Positions 6,572 to 14,368 of a DNA stretch of 14,435 bases are shown one piece after another (within the stretch, counting starts at the first letter, position 1; each line of letters starts with the position of its first letter). The notes under the pieces were generated by a model. That model was not told the DNA's origin and searched no databases. It worked only from the letters and a program-made list of their open reading frames with translations. The stretch lies in the NCBI GenBank assembly GCA_040752275.1, contig JBFMFH010000055.1, positions 1-14,435 of the forward strand. Direction: 5' to 3'. Both the position numbers and the translations under genes were made by a program. Origin of the DNA: JBFMFH01 sp040752275. GTDB taxonomy: Bacteria > Acidobacteriota > Vicinamibacteria > Vicinamibacterales > JAKQTR01.

Positions 6572-7546
6572 ATGGCAGCGTACCTGGCGCGGCGAGTCGT
6601 CGCGGCCGCGCTCCTGGTGGTGTTCGTCTCCTCGTCGGCGCTGGTCCTGACGGGGCTGGCGCCCGGCGACATCACGGCCGAGCAGGTCGGCACGGGCGTG
6701 TCGGCCGAGACCTTGCGGGCGGAGCGCGCGCGCCTGGGCCTCGACCGTCCCCTCTGGCGCCAGTATGTGGACTGGGCCCTCCGCGCCGTTCGCTTCGACT
6801 TCGGCGCCTCCCTCCTGTACGGGAGGCCGGTGGCCGGCCTGGTCGGTGAGCGCGCTCGCAACACGGCGCTGCTGGCGATGGTGGCGCTGCTCGTCGCGAC
6901 CGTGATTGGCCTTCCGCTGGGCGTCGTGGCCGGCAGCCGGCGAGGTGCGGTGTCGGGTGCCATTCAGTCGTTCTCGCTGTTTGCCCTCTCGCTGCCCTCG
7001 TTGATCAGCTCGCTGCTGCTCGTGTTCGTTGCGGCCAGGACAGGCTGGCTGCCGACCGGCGGCATGACGTCGCTCGATGCCCACGCTGCCGGGTGGTTGG
7101 ATCACGCGGTGGACGTGACCCGCCATCTGATCGTGCCGACCCTGGCGCTGGCGCTTCCGCTGGCCGCCACACTGGAACGACTGCAGGCGCAGGCCATGGC
7201 CGAAACCCTGGCCGAGCCGTTCATCGCGGCCGCCCGGGCGCGCGGCATCGGATGGCGCCGGATCCTCTGGCGTTCGGCCCTCAAGCCGTCGTTGCGAACG
7301 GTGGCATCGGTGTACGGTCTCATCTTCGGCAGCCTGCTCAGCGGCTCCTTCGTGGTCGAAATCGTGACCGCGTGGCCTGGCCTCGGGCGCCTGATGTACG
7401 ACGCGCTGCGATCGCGCGACCTGTACCTGGCCGCGGGCTGCGCGGCGGCCGGGGCCGTCTTCCTCGCACTCGGCGCGCTCCTTTCTGACGTGGCCCTGGC
7501 GATCGTCGATCCGAGGCTGCGCAGCCGCATGAGGGACGGCGCGTGA
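6572..7546 (+). CDS. ABC transporter permease, DppB/OppB family
   Basis: A 324-residue inner-membrane permease subunit of a peptide/nickel-type ABC importer. It opens with a basic, hydrophobic N-terminus (MAAYLARRVV) and a first helix to about residue 29, then a periplasmic stretch with the family features RLGLDRPLWRQY (54-65) and FDFGAS (75-80). Membrane helices follow near 97-120, 133-155, 185-200, 243-265 and 285-310. The ATPase-contact (EAA-like) loop is FIAAARARGIGWRRI (217-231), and the motif VVEIVTAWPGLGRLMYDAL (261-279) is diagnostic. The reading frame is open far upstream, but ATG 6572 gives the normal family N-terminus; GTG 6554 is an alternative, and neither has a clear Shine-Dalgarno. 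Its stop overlaps the next permease start by 4 nt. No binding protein or intact ATPase gene is in the window. Confidence 0.88.
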   Translation: MAAYLARRVVAAALLVVFVSSSALVLTGLAPGDITAEQVGTGVSAETLRAERARLGLDRPLWRQYVDWALRAVRFDFGASLLYGRPVAGLVGERARNTALLAMVALLVATVIGLPLGVVAGSRRGAVSGAIQSFSLFALSLPSLISSLLLVFVAARTGWLPTGGMTSLDAHAAGWLDHAVDVTRHLIVPTLALALPLAATLERLQAQAMAETLAEPFIAAARARGIGWRRILWRSALKPSLRTVASVYGLIFGSLLSGSFVVEIVTAWPGLGRLMYDALRSRDLYLAAGCAAAGAVFLALGALLSDVALAIVDPRLRSRMRDGA

Positions 7547-8514
7547 CGCGCGCAGGCTGGACGCTCGTCGCGCTCGTCGTGACCTTCGCCGCCATCGGGC
7601 CGTGGCTGACGCCCCACGCTCCCAGCCAGCGGTTCGAGGACCGGGCCTACGCGCCGCCCATGCCCGTCCGCATCATCGACGACGGCGGCCACTGGCGCGC
7701 GCCGTTCGTGTACGCCGTCCGGTTGGAGAACCGCCTCGAGCGCCGGTACGCGGAAGACCGGAGGCAACCGATTCCGTTGACCTGGTTCACGGCCGGGAAG
7801 CTCGTGGGTCTCTCGGACGAGAGCGCCGGCCCCTGGCTGCCGTTGGGCGGCGACAGCTACGGCCGCGACGTTTTCGCGAGGCTGGCGTACGGGTCCCGGC
7901 TCTCCCTCGCGGTTGCTCTGGCTGCGGCCTTCGGCGCCCTGGTCATCGGCACGCTCGTCGGCGGCCTCGCGGGCCTCCGGCGCGGGCTCATCGACGATGG
8001 TCTGATGCGCCTCGCCGATTTCGTCCTCGTGCTCCCGGCGATGTACGTCGTCCTCGCGCTGCGGGCGGCGCTGCCGCTCGTGCTCCCGGTGACGGCGGTC
8101 TTCGTGCTGGTCGCGGGTATCCTGGCCGTCGTAGGCTGGCCGCTGGTGGCCCGCGGCGTGCGCGCGATCGTGGCCAGCGAAGGGGAGCGCGACTACGCTC
8201 AGGCCGCGCGGGCCCTTGGCGTCGGACCCTGGCGGCTGCTGCGCCGGCACCTGCTGCCGGCGGCGCGAGGCTTCCTCGTGACGCAGGTTACGCTGCTCGT
8301 GCCGGCGTTCATCCTCGCCGAAGCCACGCTGTCGTATGTCGGGCTAGGATTCCCCGATCCGTCGACGAGCTGGGGGACGATGCTCCAAGAAGCGGCGAAC
8401 GTGGCGGCGATCTCGGACGCTCCGTGGACGCTCAGCCCGGCCATCGCCATCTTCCTGGTCGTTCTCGGTGTTAATCTCATCGTCCGCCGGCCAGGAGTCG
8501 GGGTACGGAGATGA
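7543..8514 (+). CDS. ABC transporter permease, DppC/OppC family
   Basis: The 323-residue partner of the preceding permease, starting at a GTG within the GTGA overlap, which implies translational coupling. After the first helix (about 6-22) comes a periplasmic segment of some 75 residues, then the DppC signature LGGDSYGRDVFARLAYGS (101-118). Helices follow near 121-145, 158-175, 183-205, 243-265 and 295-313. The ATPase-contact loop is DYAQAARALGVGPWRLL (217-233), and SYVGLGFPDPSTSWG (264-278) is the conserved late motif. The C-terminus is odd: family members usually continue from VLGVNL into a glycine-acidic stretch ending near DPR, whereas here the frame turns to IVRRPGVGVRR and stops. With the ATPase-like remnant right after it, this suggests a small deletion or frameshift at the end of the operon. 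Transport substrate, probably peptides, is inferred from family only. Confidence 0.86.
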   Translation: MTRAGWTLVALVVTFAAIGPWLTPHAPSQRFEDRAYAPPMPVRIIDDGGHWRAPFVYAVRLENRLERRYAEDRRQPIPLTWFTAGKLVGLSDESAGPWLPLGGDSYGRDVFARLAYGSRLSLAVALAAAFGALVIGTLVGGLAGLRRGLIDDGLMRLADFVLVLPAMYVVLALRAALPLVLPVTAVFVLVAGILAVVGWPLVARGVRAIVASEGERDYAQAARALGVGPWRLLRRHLLPAARGFLVTQVTLLVPAFILAEATLSYVGLGFPDPSTSWGTMLQEAANVAAISDAPWTLSPAIAIFLVVLGVNLIVRRPGVGVRR

Positions 8515-8530
8515 GGCTCGCACGCCGGAT

Positions 8531-8596
8531 GCCGTCGTTCTTCGCGGACCGACCAAGTCCTTCGGCAGCACCGTCGCCGTGCGCGATCTCGATCTG
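8531..8596 (+). pseudogene. Remnant of an ABC-transporter ATPase N-terminus
   Basis: Translated in the frame that includes GTG 8468, this stretch reads AVVLRGPTKSFGSTVAVRDL followed by DL. That is very like the first strands of many ABC ATPases, which have a pattern of the type LxxLTKxFGxxxAVxxLxL. It should continue to a Walker A motif (GPNGAGKT-like) some 10-15 residues later, but the frame instead gives WCHAQDGFRAAAAG and no Walker A, Q-loop or signature follows in any frame I could read. It lies 17 nt after the second permease gene, where an ATPase gene would be expected. The pattern is closer to exporter-type ATPases than to DppD/DppF. Similarity covers only about 22 residues, so chance cannot be fully excluded. 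Confidence 0.5.
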
Positions 8597-9002
8597 TGGT
8601 GCCATGCTCAGGATGGCTTCCGCGCCGCCGCCGCCGGACTTCGCCACACGACCGCGCTGGGCGCGGATGGGGTAAGAAGAACGGGACGCCGGGATCGACG
8701 CGCGGCAACAGTCTCGCCGCCGGAACGACGGATCCGTCGCCGGACTGTGCGCGGGGCGCCCCGGCACTGTCCTGTTTCAGCCCACCTCCACGCGGCTCCG
8801 CACACGCGCCACCACGGGCCGACGTCGTAACGAGGGCCGATTCCCGGGCCGCGCCGGCGCGGGACCGCACCGCCGGTTCTCCAGGGATCCTGGTCCCGTT
8901 GGATGGCGCGGACTTTGCTGGGTCCCTCCCGTGCGCGGTCCGGCCGTGCCGGCGCAGCAGGCGCCGCCGCGTGGCCCGACGAGGGCCGCGCGAACACCCA
9001 CG
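8597..9002. other. Gene-poor stretch, possibly decayed coding DNA
   Basis: About 400 nt with no recognisable gene. Open frames on both strands are short, arginine- or proline-rich and show no motif. One perfect 14-bp palindrome, CCGCGCCGGCGCGG, sits at 8849-8862. The stretch may hold the decayed body of the ATPase gene and the promoter of the peptidase gene, but neither can be shown. Confidence 0.5.
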
Positions 9003-9004
9003 AT

Positions 9005-9008
9005 GGAG
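9005..9008 (+). promoter_or_regulatory. Shine-Dalgarno choosing the GTG start of the S8 peptidase
   Basis: GGAG at 9005-9008 lies 6 nt upstream of GTG 9015. An in-frame ATG at 9003 overlaps this site and has no ribosome site of its own. Starting at 9015 also gives a compact signal peptide. Confidence 0.5.
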
Positions 9009-9014
9009 TCGCCC

Positions 9015-10949
9015 GTGTCCAAGCTCAAGTTCCTGACGATTCTGTTGCTGATGTCGGTGCCGGCGCCGAGTGCTGTCACGACTCCGCCCACCCCCCATCC
9101 GTCCGTCCGGGCGGCAGCCATGGACCGGGTGCTCGGGTCACTGGATCGACCTGACGACCGCATCGTTCAGGTCATCGTGCGCCCGACTCCTGAGTGCCCC
9201 CTGCCGGACCTTGCTGAACAGATCCGCCAGGCCGACGGGACACCCCTGGTGACCCTCCCCCTCATCGGCGCCATGACGGCCCGGATTGCGGCCGAGGACC
9301 TGAGTGCGCTTGCCGCCATGCCGGGCGTGGCCGGAGTCTCGAGCGACGGCCTCGTGACTTCCACCGCTGCCGCCGACAATGCCTGGACGAGCCAGTTGCC
9401 GGAGACCAACACCTACCAGAGCCTCGGCATCGCCGATCTCGCGCTGATGGGCGACGGCGTTGGTGTGGCAGTGATCGACTCTGGCGTGGCAACGGAGCTG
9501 GCCGGGAACGTCGTCCGGTTCCTCGACTTCACACAGAGTCCGACGCACGTGCGCGAGGCGCCGCCCTACGACGATAACGGGCACGGGACGCACATCGCCG
9601 GCCTGATCGGCGACTCGGGCGTGAAGTCGTTCGGCAACGCCGGCGGCGTTGCTCCCAACGTGCGTCTCATCGCTATGAAGGTGCTGGACCGCGATGGCGA
9701 AGGCATGACGAGTACCGTCATCCGGGCCATCGAGTACGCCGTCACCAACCGGATGGCGCTTGGCCTCGACATCATCAACATGTCGCTCGGTCATCCGGTC
9801 TACGAGCCGGCGGCGACCGACCCACTCGTGCAGGCTGTCGAGCGTGCCGTCGCATCGGGCATCGTGGTCGTCGTGTCGGCCGGCAACCACGGTACCGACC
9901 CCGGGACGGGCGGAGTCGGGTACGCCGGCATCGCATCCCCGGGCAACGCACCATCGGCCATCACGGTCGGGGCCGCCGACACCTTGAACACTGCCTCGCG
10001 GAGTGACGATCGTGTGGCGGCGTTCAGCTCGCGCGGACCCACCTGGCACGACAGCCTTGTCAAGCCGGACATCACAGCGCCGGGGAGCCGCCAGGTCTCG
10101 ACGGCCGCTCGAGACAGCAAGCTGTCCAACGATTACCCGGAGAAGCTCAGGCTGTTCACGAATCCGAACTCCTCGGTCGATGCCGACCAGACCGGCAAGC
10201 CGAGCGGGTACATCAGCCTGAGCGGTTCGAGCATGGCCACGTCGATTACCTCAGGCGCCGTGGCGCGCATGCTGCAGGCGCACCGCCAAACCTACGCCGG
10301 TATGGACGACCGGTCCGGGCAGAAGACCCGATGGGCACCCAGCCGCCTGACGCCGAACCTGGTCAAGGCCATCCTGATGTACACGGCGACACCGATGCGC
10401 GACGCCGCTGGCGTGGAGTACGACCTGCTGACCCAGGGCGCCGGTGAACTGAACGCCGCCGGCGCGGTGGCCCTGGCGCGCCTGATCGATCCGACCGCCC
10501 CGGCCAACGTTCCGTGGACAACTCAGGGATTCGTGCCATACACGACCTTTGGCCGCGAGACGCTTTCCTGGGGCCAGCGCATCATCTGGGGCGATCGCAT
10601 CATCTGGGGCGACCAGGTGCCGATCGACGTCAACGCCGACGTCTGGAGCCAGCGTATCGTCTGGGGCGATCGGGCAGCGTGGGCCGACCCCGCCGAGGCC
10701 GCGGGCGGCGCGCCCACAGTCGCCGGCAACCGCATCGTCTGGGGCGACCGCATCATCTGGGGTGATCGAATCATCTGGGGGGATCGGATCATCTGGGGCG
10801 ACCGCATCATCTGGGGCGACCGGATCATCAGGGGCGACGGCTCGGCCGAGTTCACCGAGGCCGCGCGCATCATCTGGGGCGACCTGGCGGCCATCCTGGG
10901 GCGGACCGGCGACACGCTGCTGTCGTGGGTGAACTTCATCGTTGACTAA
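9015..10949 (+). CDS. Secreted S8 (subtilisin-like) serine peptidase with RIIWGD-repeat tail
   Basis: A 644-residue exported peptidase (numbered from GTG 9015). A signal peptide with Lys3, Lys5 and the core FLTILLLMSV probably ends near APSA (17-20). A propeptide-like region (about 50-115: VQVIVRPTP...AAMPGVAGVSSD) resembles inhibitor I9. The catalytic domain has Asp155 in VAVIDSG, His190 in DNGHGTHIAG, oxyanion Asn291 in VSAGNHG and Ser406 in LSGSSMAT, so the triad is complete. After the catalytic domain (to about 490) comes a linker and a tail with ten hexapeptides RI[IV]WGD: two at 522-533, one at 547-552, six in tandem at 573-608 (the last RIIRGD) and one at 618-623. The tail is not a sortase or lipoprotein anchor that I know. 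ATG 9003 is an alternative start. Substrate is unknown. Confidence 0.9.
   Translation: MSKLKFLTILLLMSVPAPSAVTTPPTPHPSVRAAAMDRVLGSLDRPDDRIVQVIVRPTPECPLPDLAEQIRQADGTPLVTLPLIGAMTARIAAEDLSALAAMPGVAGVSSDGLVTSTAAADNAWTSQLPETNTYQSLGIADLALMGDGVGVAVIDSGVATELAGNVVRFLDFTQSPTHVREAPPYDDNGHGTHIAGLIGDSGVKSFGNAGGVAPNVRLIAMKVLDRDGEGMTSTVIRAIEYAVTNRMALGLDIINMSLGHPVYEPAATDPLVQAVERAVASGIVVVVSAGNHGTDPGTGGVGYAGIASPGNAPSAITVGAADTLNTASRSDDRVAAFSSRGPTWHDSLVKPDITAPGSRQVSTAARDSKLSNDYPEKLRLFTNPNSSVDADQTGKPSGYISLSGSSMATSITSGAVARMLQAHRQTYAGMDDRSGQKTRWAPSRLTPNLVKAILMYTATPMRDAAGVEYDLLTQGAGELNAAGAVALARLIDPTAPANVPWTTQGFVPYTTFGRETLSWGQRIIWGDRIIWGDQVPIDVNADVWSQRIVWGDRAAWADPAEAAGGAPTVAGNRIVWGDRIIWGDRIIWGDRIIWGDRIIWGDRIIRGDGSAEFTEAARIIWGDLAAILGRTGDTLLSWVNFIVD
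10731..10838 (+). repeat. Six tandem 18-nt repeats encoding RIIWGD
   Basis: Six back-to-back 18-nt units encode RIVWGD, RIIWGD x4 and RIIRGD. Further copies lie at 10578-10613 (two), 10653-10670 and 10866-10883. Units differ mainly at synonymous sites (Arg cgc/cga/cgg, Gly ggc/ggt/ggg, Asp gac/gat), which points to selection on the peptide. The last tandem unit has tgg changed to agg (Trp to Arg). Confidence 0.95.
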
Positions 10950-10978
10950 TGCCCTGCGGATTGCGGAATGTGCCCCTC

Positions 10979-11061
10979 CTGACTCCTGACTCCTGACTCC
11001 TGTCCCCCGTCGCCCGCTTGGCCCGAGCGAAGTCGAGGGGTCGCCTGCCGCCCGTCGCCTC
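10979..11061. repeat. Inverted, interrupted copy of the heptad repeat family
   Basis: Positions 10979-11002 are the exact reverse complement of 6352-6375 (24 nt, the caggagt heptads). The array goes on in 7-nt phase with tcccccg and tcgcccg to 11016, is interrupted by 24 nt of unrelated sequence, and resumes as tcgcctg, ccgcccg, tcgcctc at 11041-11061. These match the aggcgac/gggcgac units of the first array. It occupies much of the 212-nt gap between the peptidase and propeller genes; no gene or terminator is visible in that gap. Confidence 0.85.
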
Positions 11062-11161
11062 CAGATTGACTCCACCCCCTCCTCTGTCCTACCGTGTCAG
11101 CCCCAAGGCGGCTAGGTGCCGCTTCCCAGCGATCCGTCTCCTTGCTCCCGGGGTGGTTGTC

Positions 11162-14100
11162 ATGAAGACACTGTTCTGGATGGCCGCGCTTGCAGCCGTG
11201 CTCGTGATGTCCGTCGCATCGCTGACGGGCCAGGGCGGCGGCCGCGTGAATGCCGATGTGCTGAAGGGCATCGAACTGCGCAGCATCGGCCCGACGATTG
11301 CCACGGGCCGCATCGTCGATGTCGACATCGACCCGAAGAACCCGAGCGTGTACTACGTCGTCACCGCGTTCGGCGGACTCTGGAAGAGCGTGAACCGCGG
11401 CATCACGTTCGAGCCGATCTTCGACGCCTACGGCTCCTTCACGCTGTGCTGCATCGTCGTGGACCCCAGGGACTCGAACATCCTGTGGCTCGGGTCAGGT
11501 GAGAACAACAGCCAGCGCAGCGCCCACTTCGGTGACGGCGTCTACAAGTCGACCGACGCGGGCAAGACGTGGAAGCGCATGGGTCTCGACACCTCCGAAC
11601 ACATCGGCAACATCCTCGTCGATCCCCGCAACTCGAACGTGGTCTATGTGGCCTCGCAGGGCCCGCTGTGGTCACCGGGTGGTGAGCGCGGTCTGTACAA
11701 GACGACCGATGGGGGCGCGACCTGGAGCGCCATCCTGACCATCAGCCCCGATACGGGCGTCAGCGACATCGTGTTCGATCCGAGGAACCCTGATGTCATC
11801 TACGCGTCGGCGTACCAGCGTCGGCGGGCGGTCGGCCAGATGATTGGTGGCGGGCCCGAAGGCGGCATCTTCAAGACGACGAACGCCGGGAAGACGTGGA
11901 CGAAGCTGTCCGGGGGTCTGCCCACTGGCGACATGGGTCGGGCGGGTCTGGCCGTGGACGGCCGGAAGCGACCGGCGACGGTGTTCGCGCTAGTGGACGC
12001 CAAGCGGGCCGAGGCGGGCTTCTACCGCTCGGATGACGCCGGCAAGACCTGGACGCGGAGCGGCAAGATGGAACCGGCTGCGGGACGGGGTGGTGGCGCG
12101 TTCGCCGGCCGCGGCGGCGAGGCCGCCGCCCAGACCGGCGCGCCCCAGGAGAACTGGTACCGAGGAGGAGGCGCGCAGTACTATCACGAGATCTTCGTGG
12201 ATCCGTACCGCGCGGACACGATCTACTCCATGAACGTGAACGTGGAGCGCAGCACCGACGGCGGCAGGACGTGGGGCCGCACGAACTGGGAGAGCAAGGG
12301 CGTTCACGTCGACCACCACGACATCGAGTTCGATCCGAGCGACAGGAACCACATCCTGCTCGCCAACGACGGCGGCCTCTACGAGACGTACGATCTGGGC
12401 GACACGTGGCGGTTCTTCGCGAACATGCCGATCTCCCAGTACTACCGGGTGTCGGTCGACACCTCCAGACCGTTCTACCGGGTATGCGGCGGCACCCAGG
12501 ACAACTGGTCGCACTGCGGGCCCTCGCGGTCGACGAACCGCTGGGGCGTCCGCACGAGCGACTGGTTCATCGTGGCGGGCGGCGACGGCTTCCAGACCCG
12601 GAGCGACCCGGAGGATCCCGACACGATTTATGCCAGTTCGCAAACCGGCAACCTCTCGCGGTTCGACGTGCGGACCGGGACCTCGCGCCCGATCCGGCCG
12701 CCGCAGTCGCGGGGTGCCGGCCGCGGCCGCGGCGGCGACGACGAGACAGGAGACGCGACGCCGCTCCAAGCCGGCCAGCCTGCCGGGCGTGGCGCAGCCG
12801 CACAGCCGCCGGGCGGCGGCCGTGGAGATCGCGTCAACTGGGACGCGCCCTACCTCATCAGCCCGCACAACCCGAAGCGCCTCTACTGGGCGAGCAACCG
12901 GCTGTATCGATCCGATGACCGGGGCGACACGTGGGAGGTCATCAGCCCGGACCTGTCACGCAATCTCGACCGCGAGACGATTCCCATCATGGGCAAAGTG
13001 TGGCCGGCCGACTCGATCGCCCGCAACACCTCGACCACGGACTTGAGCAACATCGTATCCCTCGACGAGTCGCCGGTGCTCGAAGGCCTCATCTGGGTGG
13101 GTACCGACGATGGGCTCGTGCAGGTAACCGAGGACGGCGGGAAGACCTGGCGGAAGATCGAGCGGGTCCCCGGCGTGCCGCCGTGGACCTACGTGAGCGA
13201 CGTCTTCGCCTCGCCGCGCGACGCCGACACCGTGTTCGTCGCACTGAACAACTGGCAGCGCGGTGACTACAAGCCGTACCTCGTCAAGAGCACGGATCGC
13301 GGCAGGACCTGGACGTCGATCGCAGGCAACCTGCCGGACAAGCATGATGTCTGGTCGGTCATCCAGGATCACGAGAACGGCAATCTGCTGTTCGCGGGCA
13401 CCGAGTTCGGTCTGTTCGTCAGCGTCGACGGCGGAGCGGCCTGGACGATGCTCAAGGGCGGGATGCCCGTCATCCAGGTGCGCGACATGACCGTGCAGAA
13501 GCGCGAGACGGACCTGGTCGTTGCGACCTTCGGCCGCAGCTTCTATATCCTCGACGACTACAGCGCGCTGCGTGAGATCACGCCGGCGACGCTGGCAGAA
13601 GAGGCGCGGCTCTTCCCGCTGCGCCACGCCTACTCGTACAGCCCCACGGGCCTCGCCCCTGCCGGCACCGCGGGTATCGGGCCGCTGTCGGGCAACTGGA
13701 CCGCGGAGAATCCGCCCTTCGGGGCGATGTTCACCTACAACGTGGCCGCCGATCTCCCGGCCGACGCAAAGCTCGTGCTGACCATCAACAACTCGGCAGG
13801 GGCCAGGGTCCGCCAGCTCGACCTGGAGAAGACTGCCGGGTTGCGACGTATCGCGTGGAACCTGCGCGGCGACCCGCCGCCGGCGGCCGCAGGTCGCGGC
13901 GGCGTCGAACGGCCCACGATGGACGATGAGCAGAGAGATGGCGGGCAAACACAGGCGGGCCAACCCCAGGGCGCGCAGTCTCAGGGTGCACAGGCACAGG
14001 GGCGCGGCGCGGCGCCGCAGTCCGCGGCGGCTCAGACGGCCTTCGGGCGCGGCGGTGCCCAGGCTCCGCTGGTTCCCGCCGGCCGGTACACGGCCGTGCT

Positions 14101-14176
14101 GGGGAAGATGATTGGAGACAAAGTCACGCCCATCGGCCCGCCGCAGAGCTTCCAGGTGGTCGTCGTCCCCCAGTGA
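11162..14176 (+). CDS. Secreted Asp-box (BNR/sortilin-like) beta-propeller protein
   Basis: A 1004-residue exported protein of the VPS10/BNR-like repeat type that is abundant in Acidobacteriota. The frame is open upstream, but ATG 11162 gives a clear signal peptide (MKTLFWMAALAAVLVMSVAS). Asp-boxes (SxDxGxTW-like) recur at 130-137, 181-188, 239-246, 290-297, 364-371, 409-416, 584-591, 656-663, 710-717 and 754-761, enough for two propeller domains. A Gly/Arg-rich insert (515-556) separates the sets. A beta-sandwich-like region (about 855-905) follows, then a Gln/Gly/Ala-rich low-complexity stretch (905-966) and a terminal strand region (972-1004). No catalytic residues of sialidases can be assigned, and Asp-boxes are structural only, so binding or glycan-hydrolysis roles are both open. 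It stands alone after the second heptad array. Confidence 0.88.
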   Translation: MKTLFWMAALAAVLVMSVASLTGQGGGRVNADVLKGIELRSIGPTIATGRIVDVDIDPKNPSVYYVVTAFGGLWKSVNRGITFEPIFDAYGSFTLCCIVVDPRDSNILWLGSGENNSQRSAHFGDGVYKSTDAGKTWKRMGLDTSEHIGNILVDPRNSNVVYVASQGPLWSPGGERGLYKTTDGGATWSAILTISPDTGVSDIVFDPRNPDVIYASAYQRRRAVGQMIGGGPEGGIFKTTNAGKTWTKLSGGLPTGDMGRAGLAVDGRKRPATVFALVDAKRAEAGFYRSDDAGKTWTRSGKMEPAAGRGGGAFAGRGGEAAAQTGAPQENWYRGGGAQYYHEIFVDPYRADTIYSMNVNVERSTDGGRTWGRTNWESKGVHVDHHDIEFDPSDRNHILLANDGGLYETYDLGDTWRFFANMPISQYYRVSVDTSRPFYRVCGGTQDNWSHCGPSRSTNRWGVRTSDWFIVAGGDGFQTRSDPEDPDTIYASSQTGNLSRFDVRTGTSRPIRPPQSRGAGRGRGGDDETGDATPLQAGQPAGRGAAAQPPGGGRGDRVNWDAPYLISPHNPKRLYWASNRLYRSDDRGDTWEVISPDLSRNLDRETIPIMGKVWPADSIARNTSTTDLSNIVSLDESPVLEGLIWVGTDDGLVQVTEDGGKTWRKIERVPGVPPWTYVSDVFASPRDADTVFVALNNWQRGDYKPYLVKSTDRGRTWTSIAGNLPDKHDVWSVIQDHENGNLLFAGTEFGLFVSVDGGAAWTMLKGGMPVIQVRDMTVQKRETDLVVATFGRSFYILDDYSALREITPATLAEEARLFPLRHAYSYSPTGLAPAGTAGIGPLSGNWTAENPPFGAMFTYNVAADLPADAKLVLTINNSAGARVRQLDLEKTAGLRRIAWNLRGDPPPAAAGRGGVERPTMDDEQRDGGQTQAGQPQGAQSQGAQAQGRGAAPQSAAAQTAFGRGGAQAPLVPAGRYTAVLGKMIGDKVTPIGPPQSFQVVVVPQ

Positions 14177-14192
14177 GACGGAGATTCGCGAT

Positions 14193-14259
14193 GAGCCCCG
14201 CCGCGGCCCGCGGCCGGAGGAGACGAGGATGTGATCCCGAGCGGGTGGCGCCGGACGGG
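14193..14259 (+). repeat. 67-nt direct repeat, copy 1
   Basis: Matches 14369-14435 at 63 of 67 positions by eye, including an uninterrupted 33-nt identity (14222-14254). A partial third copy of the GC-rich left part lies at about 14261-14289. It is in the non-coding stretch after the propeller gene. Confidence 0.9.
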
Positions 14260-14292
14260 CGCCCGCCGCGGCCTGCGGCCGGAGGAGACAGG

Positions 14293-14325
14293 GGACTCCG
14301 GGAGGACTCCGGGAGGACTCCGGGA
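14293..14325 (+). repeat. 11-nt tandem repeat, three copies
   Basis: Three exact copies of GGACTCCGGGA lie between the two 67-nt repeats. An imperfect palindrome with CCCG/CGGG arms and a TCTAGA core follows at 14331-14346. Confidence 0.95.
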
Positions 14326-14368
14326 GGAGACCCGCTCTAGAACGGGGGTGTTCGGCAGGATCACAGAC

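Noticed and set aside
8468..8830. Whole 120-codon frame containing the ABC-like stretch as a real gene
   Set aside because: Only about 22 residues look like a protein family; the rest is arginine-rich and lacks Walker A, so it is called a remnant.
12956..13963. 335-codon minus-strand frame opposite the propeller gene
   Set aside because: Antisense shadow of an Asp-box protein, with no motif of its own.
14191..14340. 49-codon frame starting ATG 14191 with GGAG 7 nt upstream
   Set aside because: It runs entirely through the 67-nt and 11-nt repeats, and its product is Arg/Gly/Pro rich without motifs; more likely chance.
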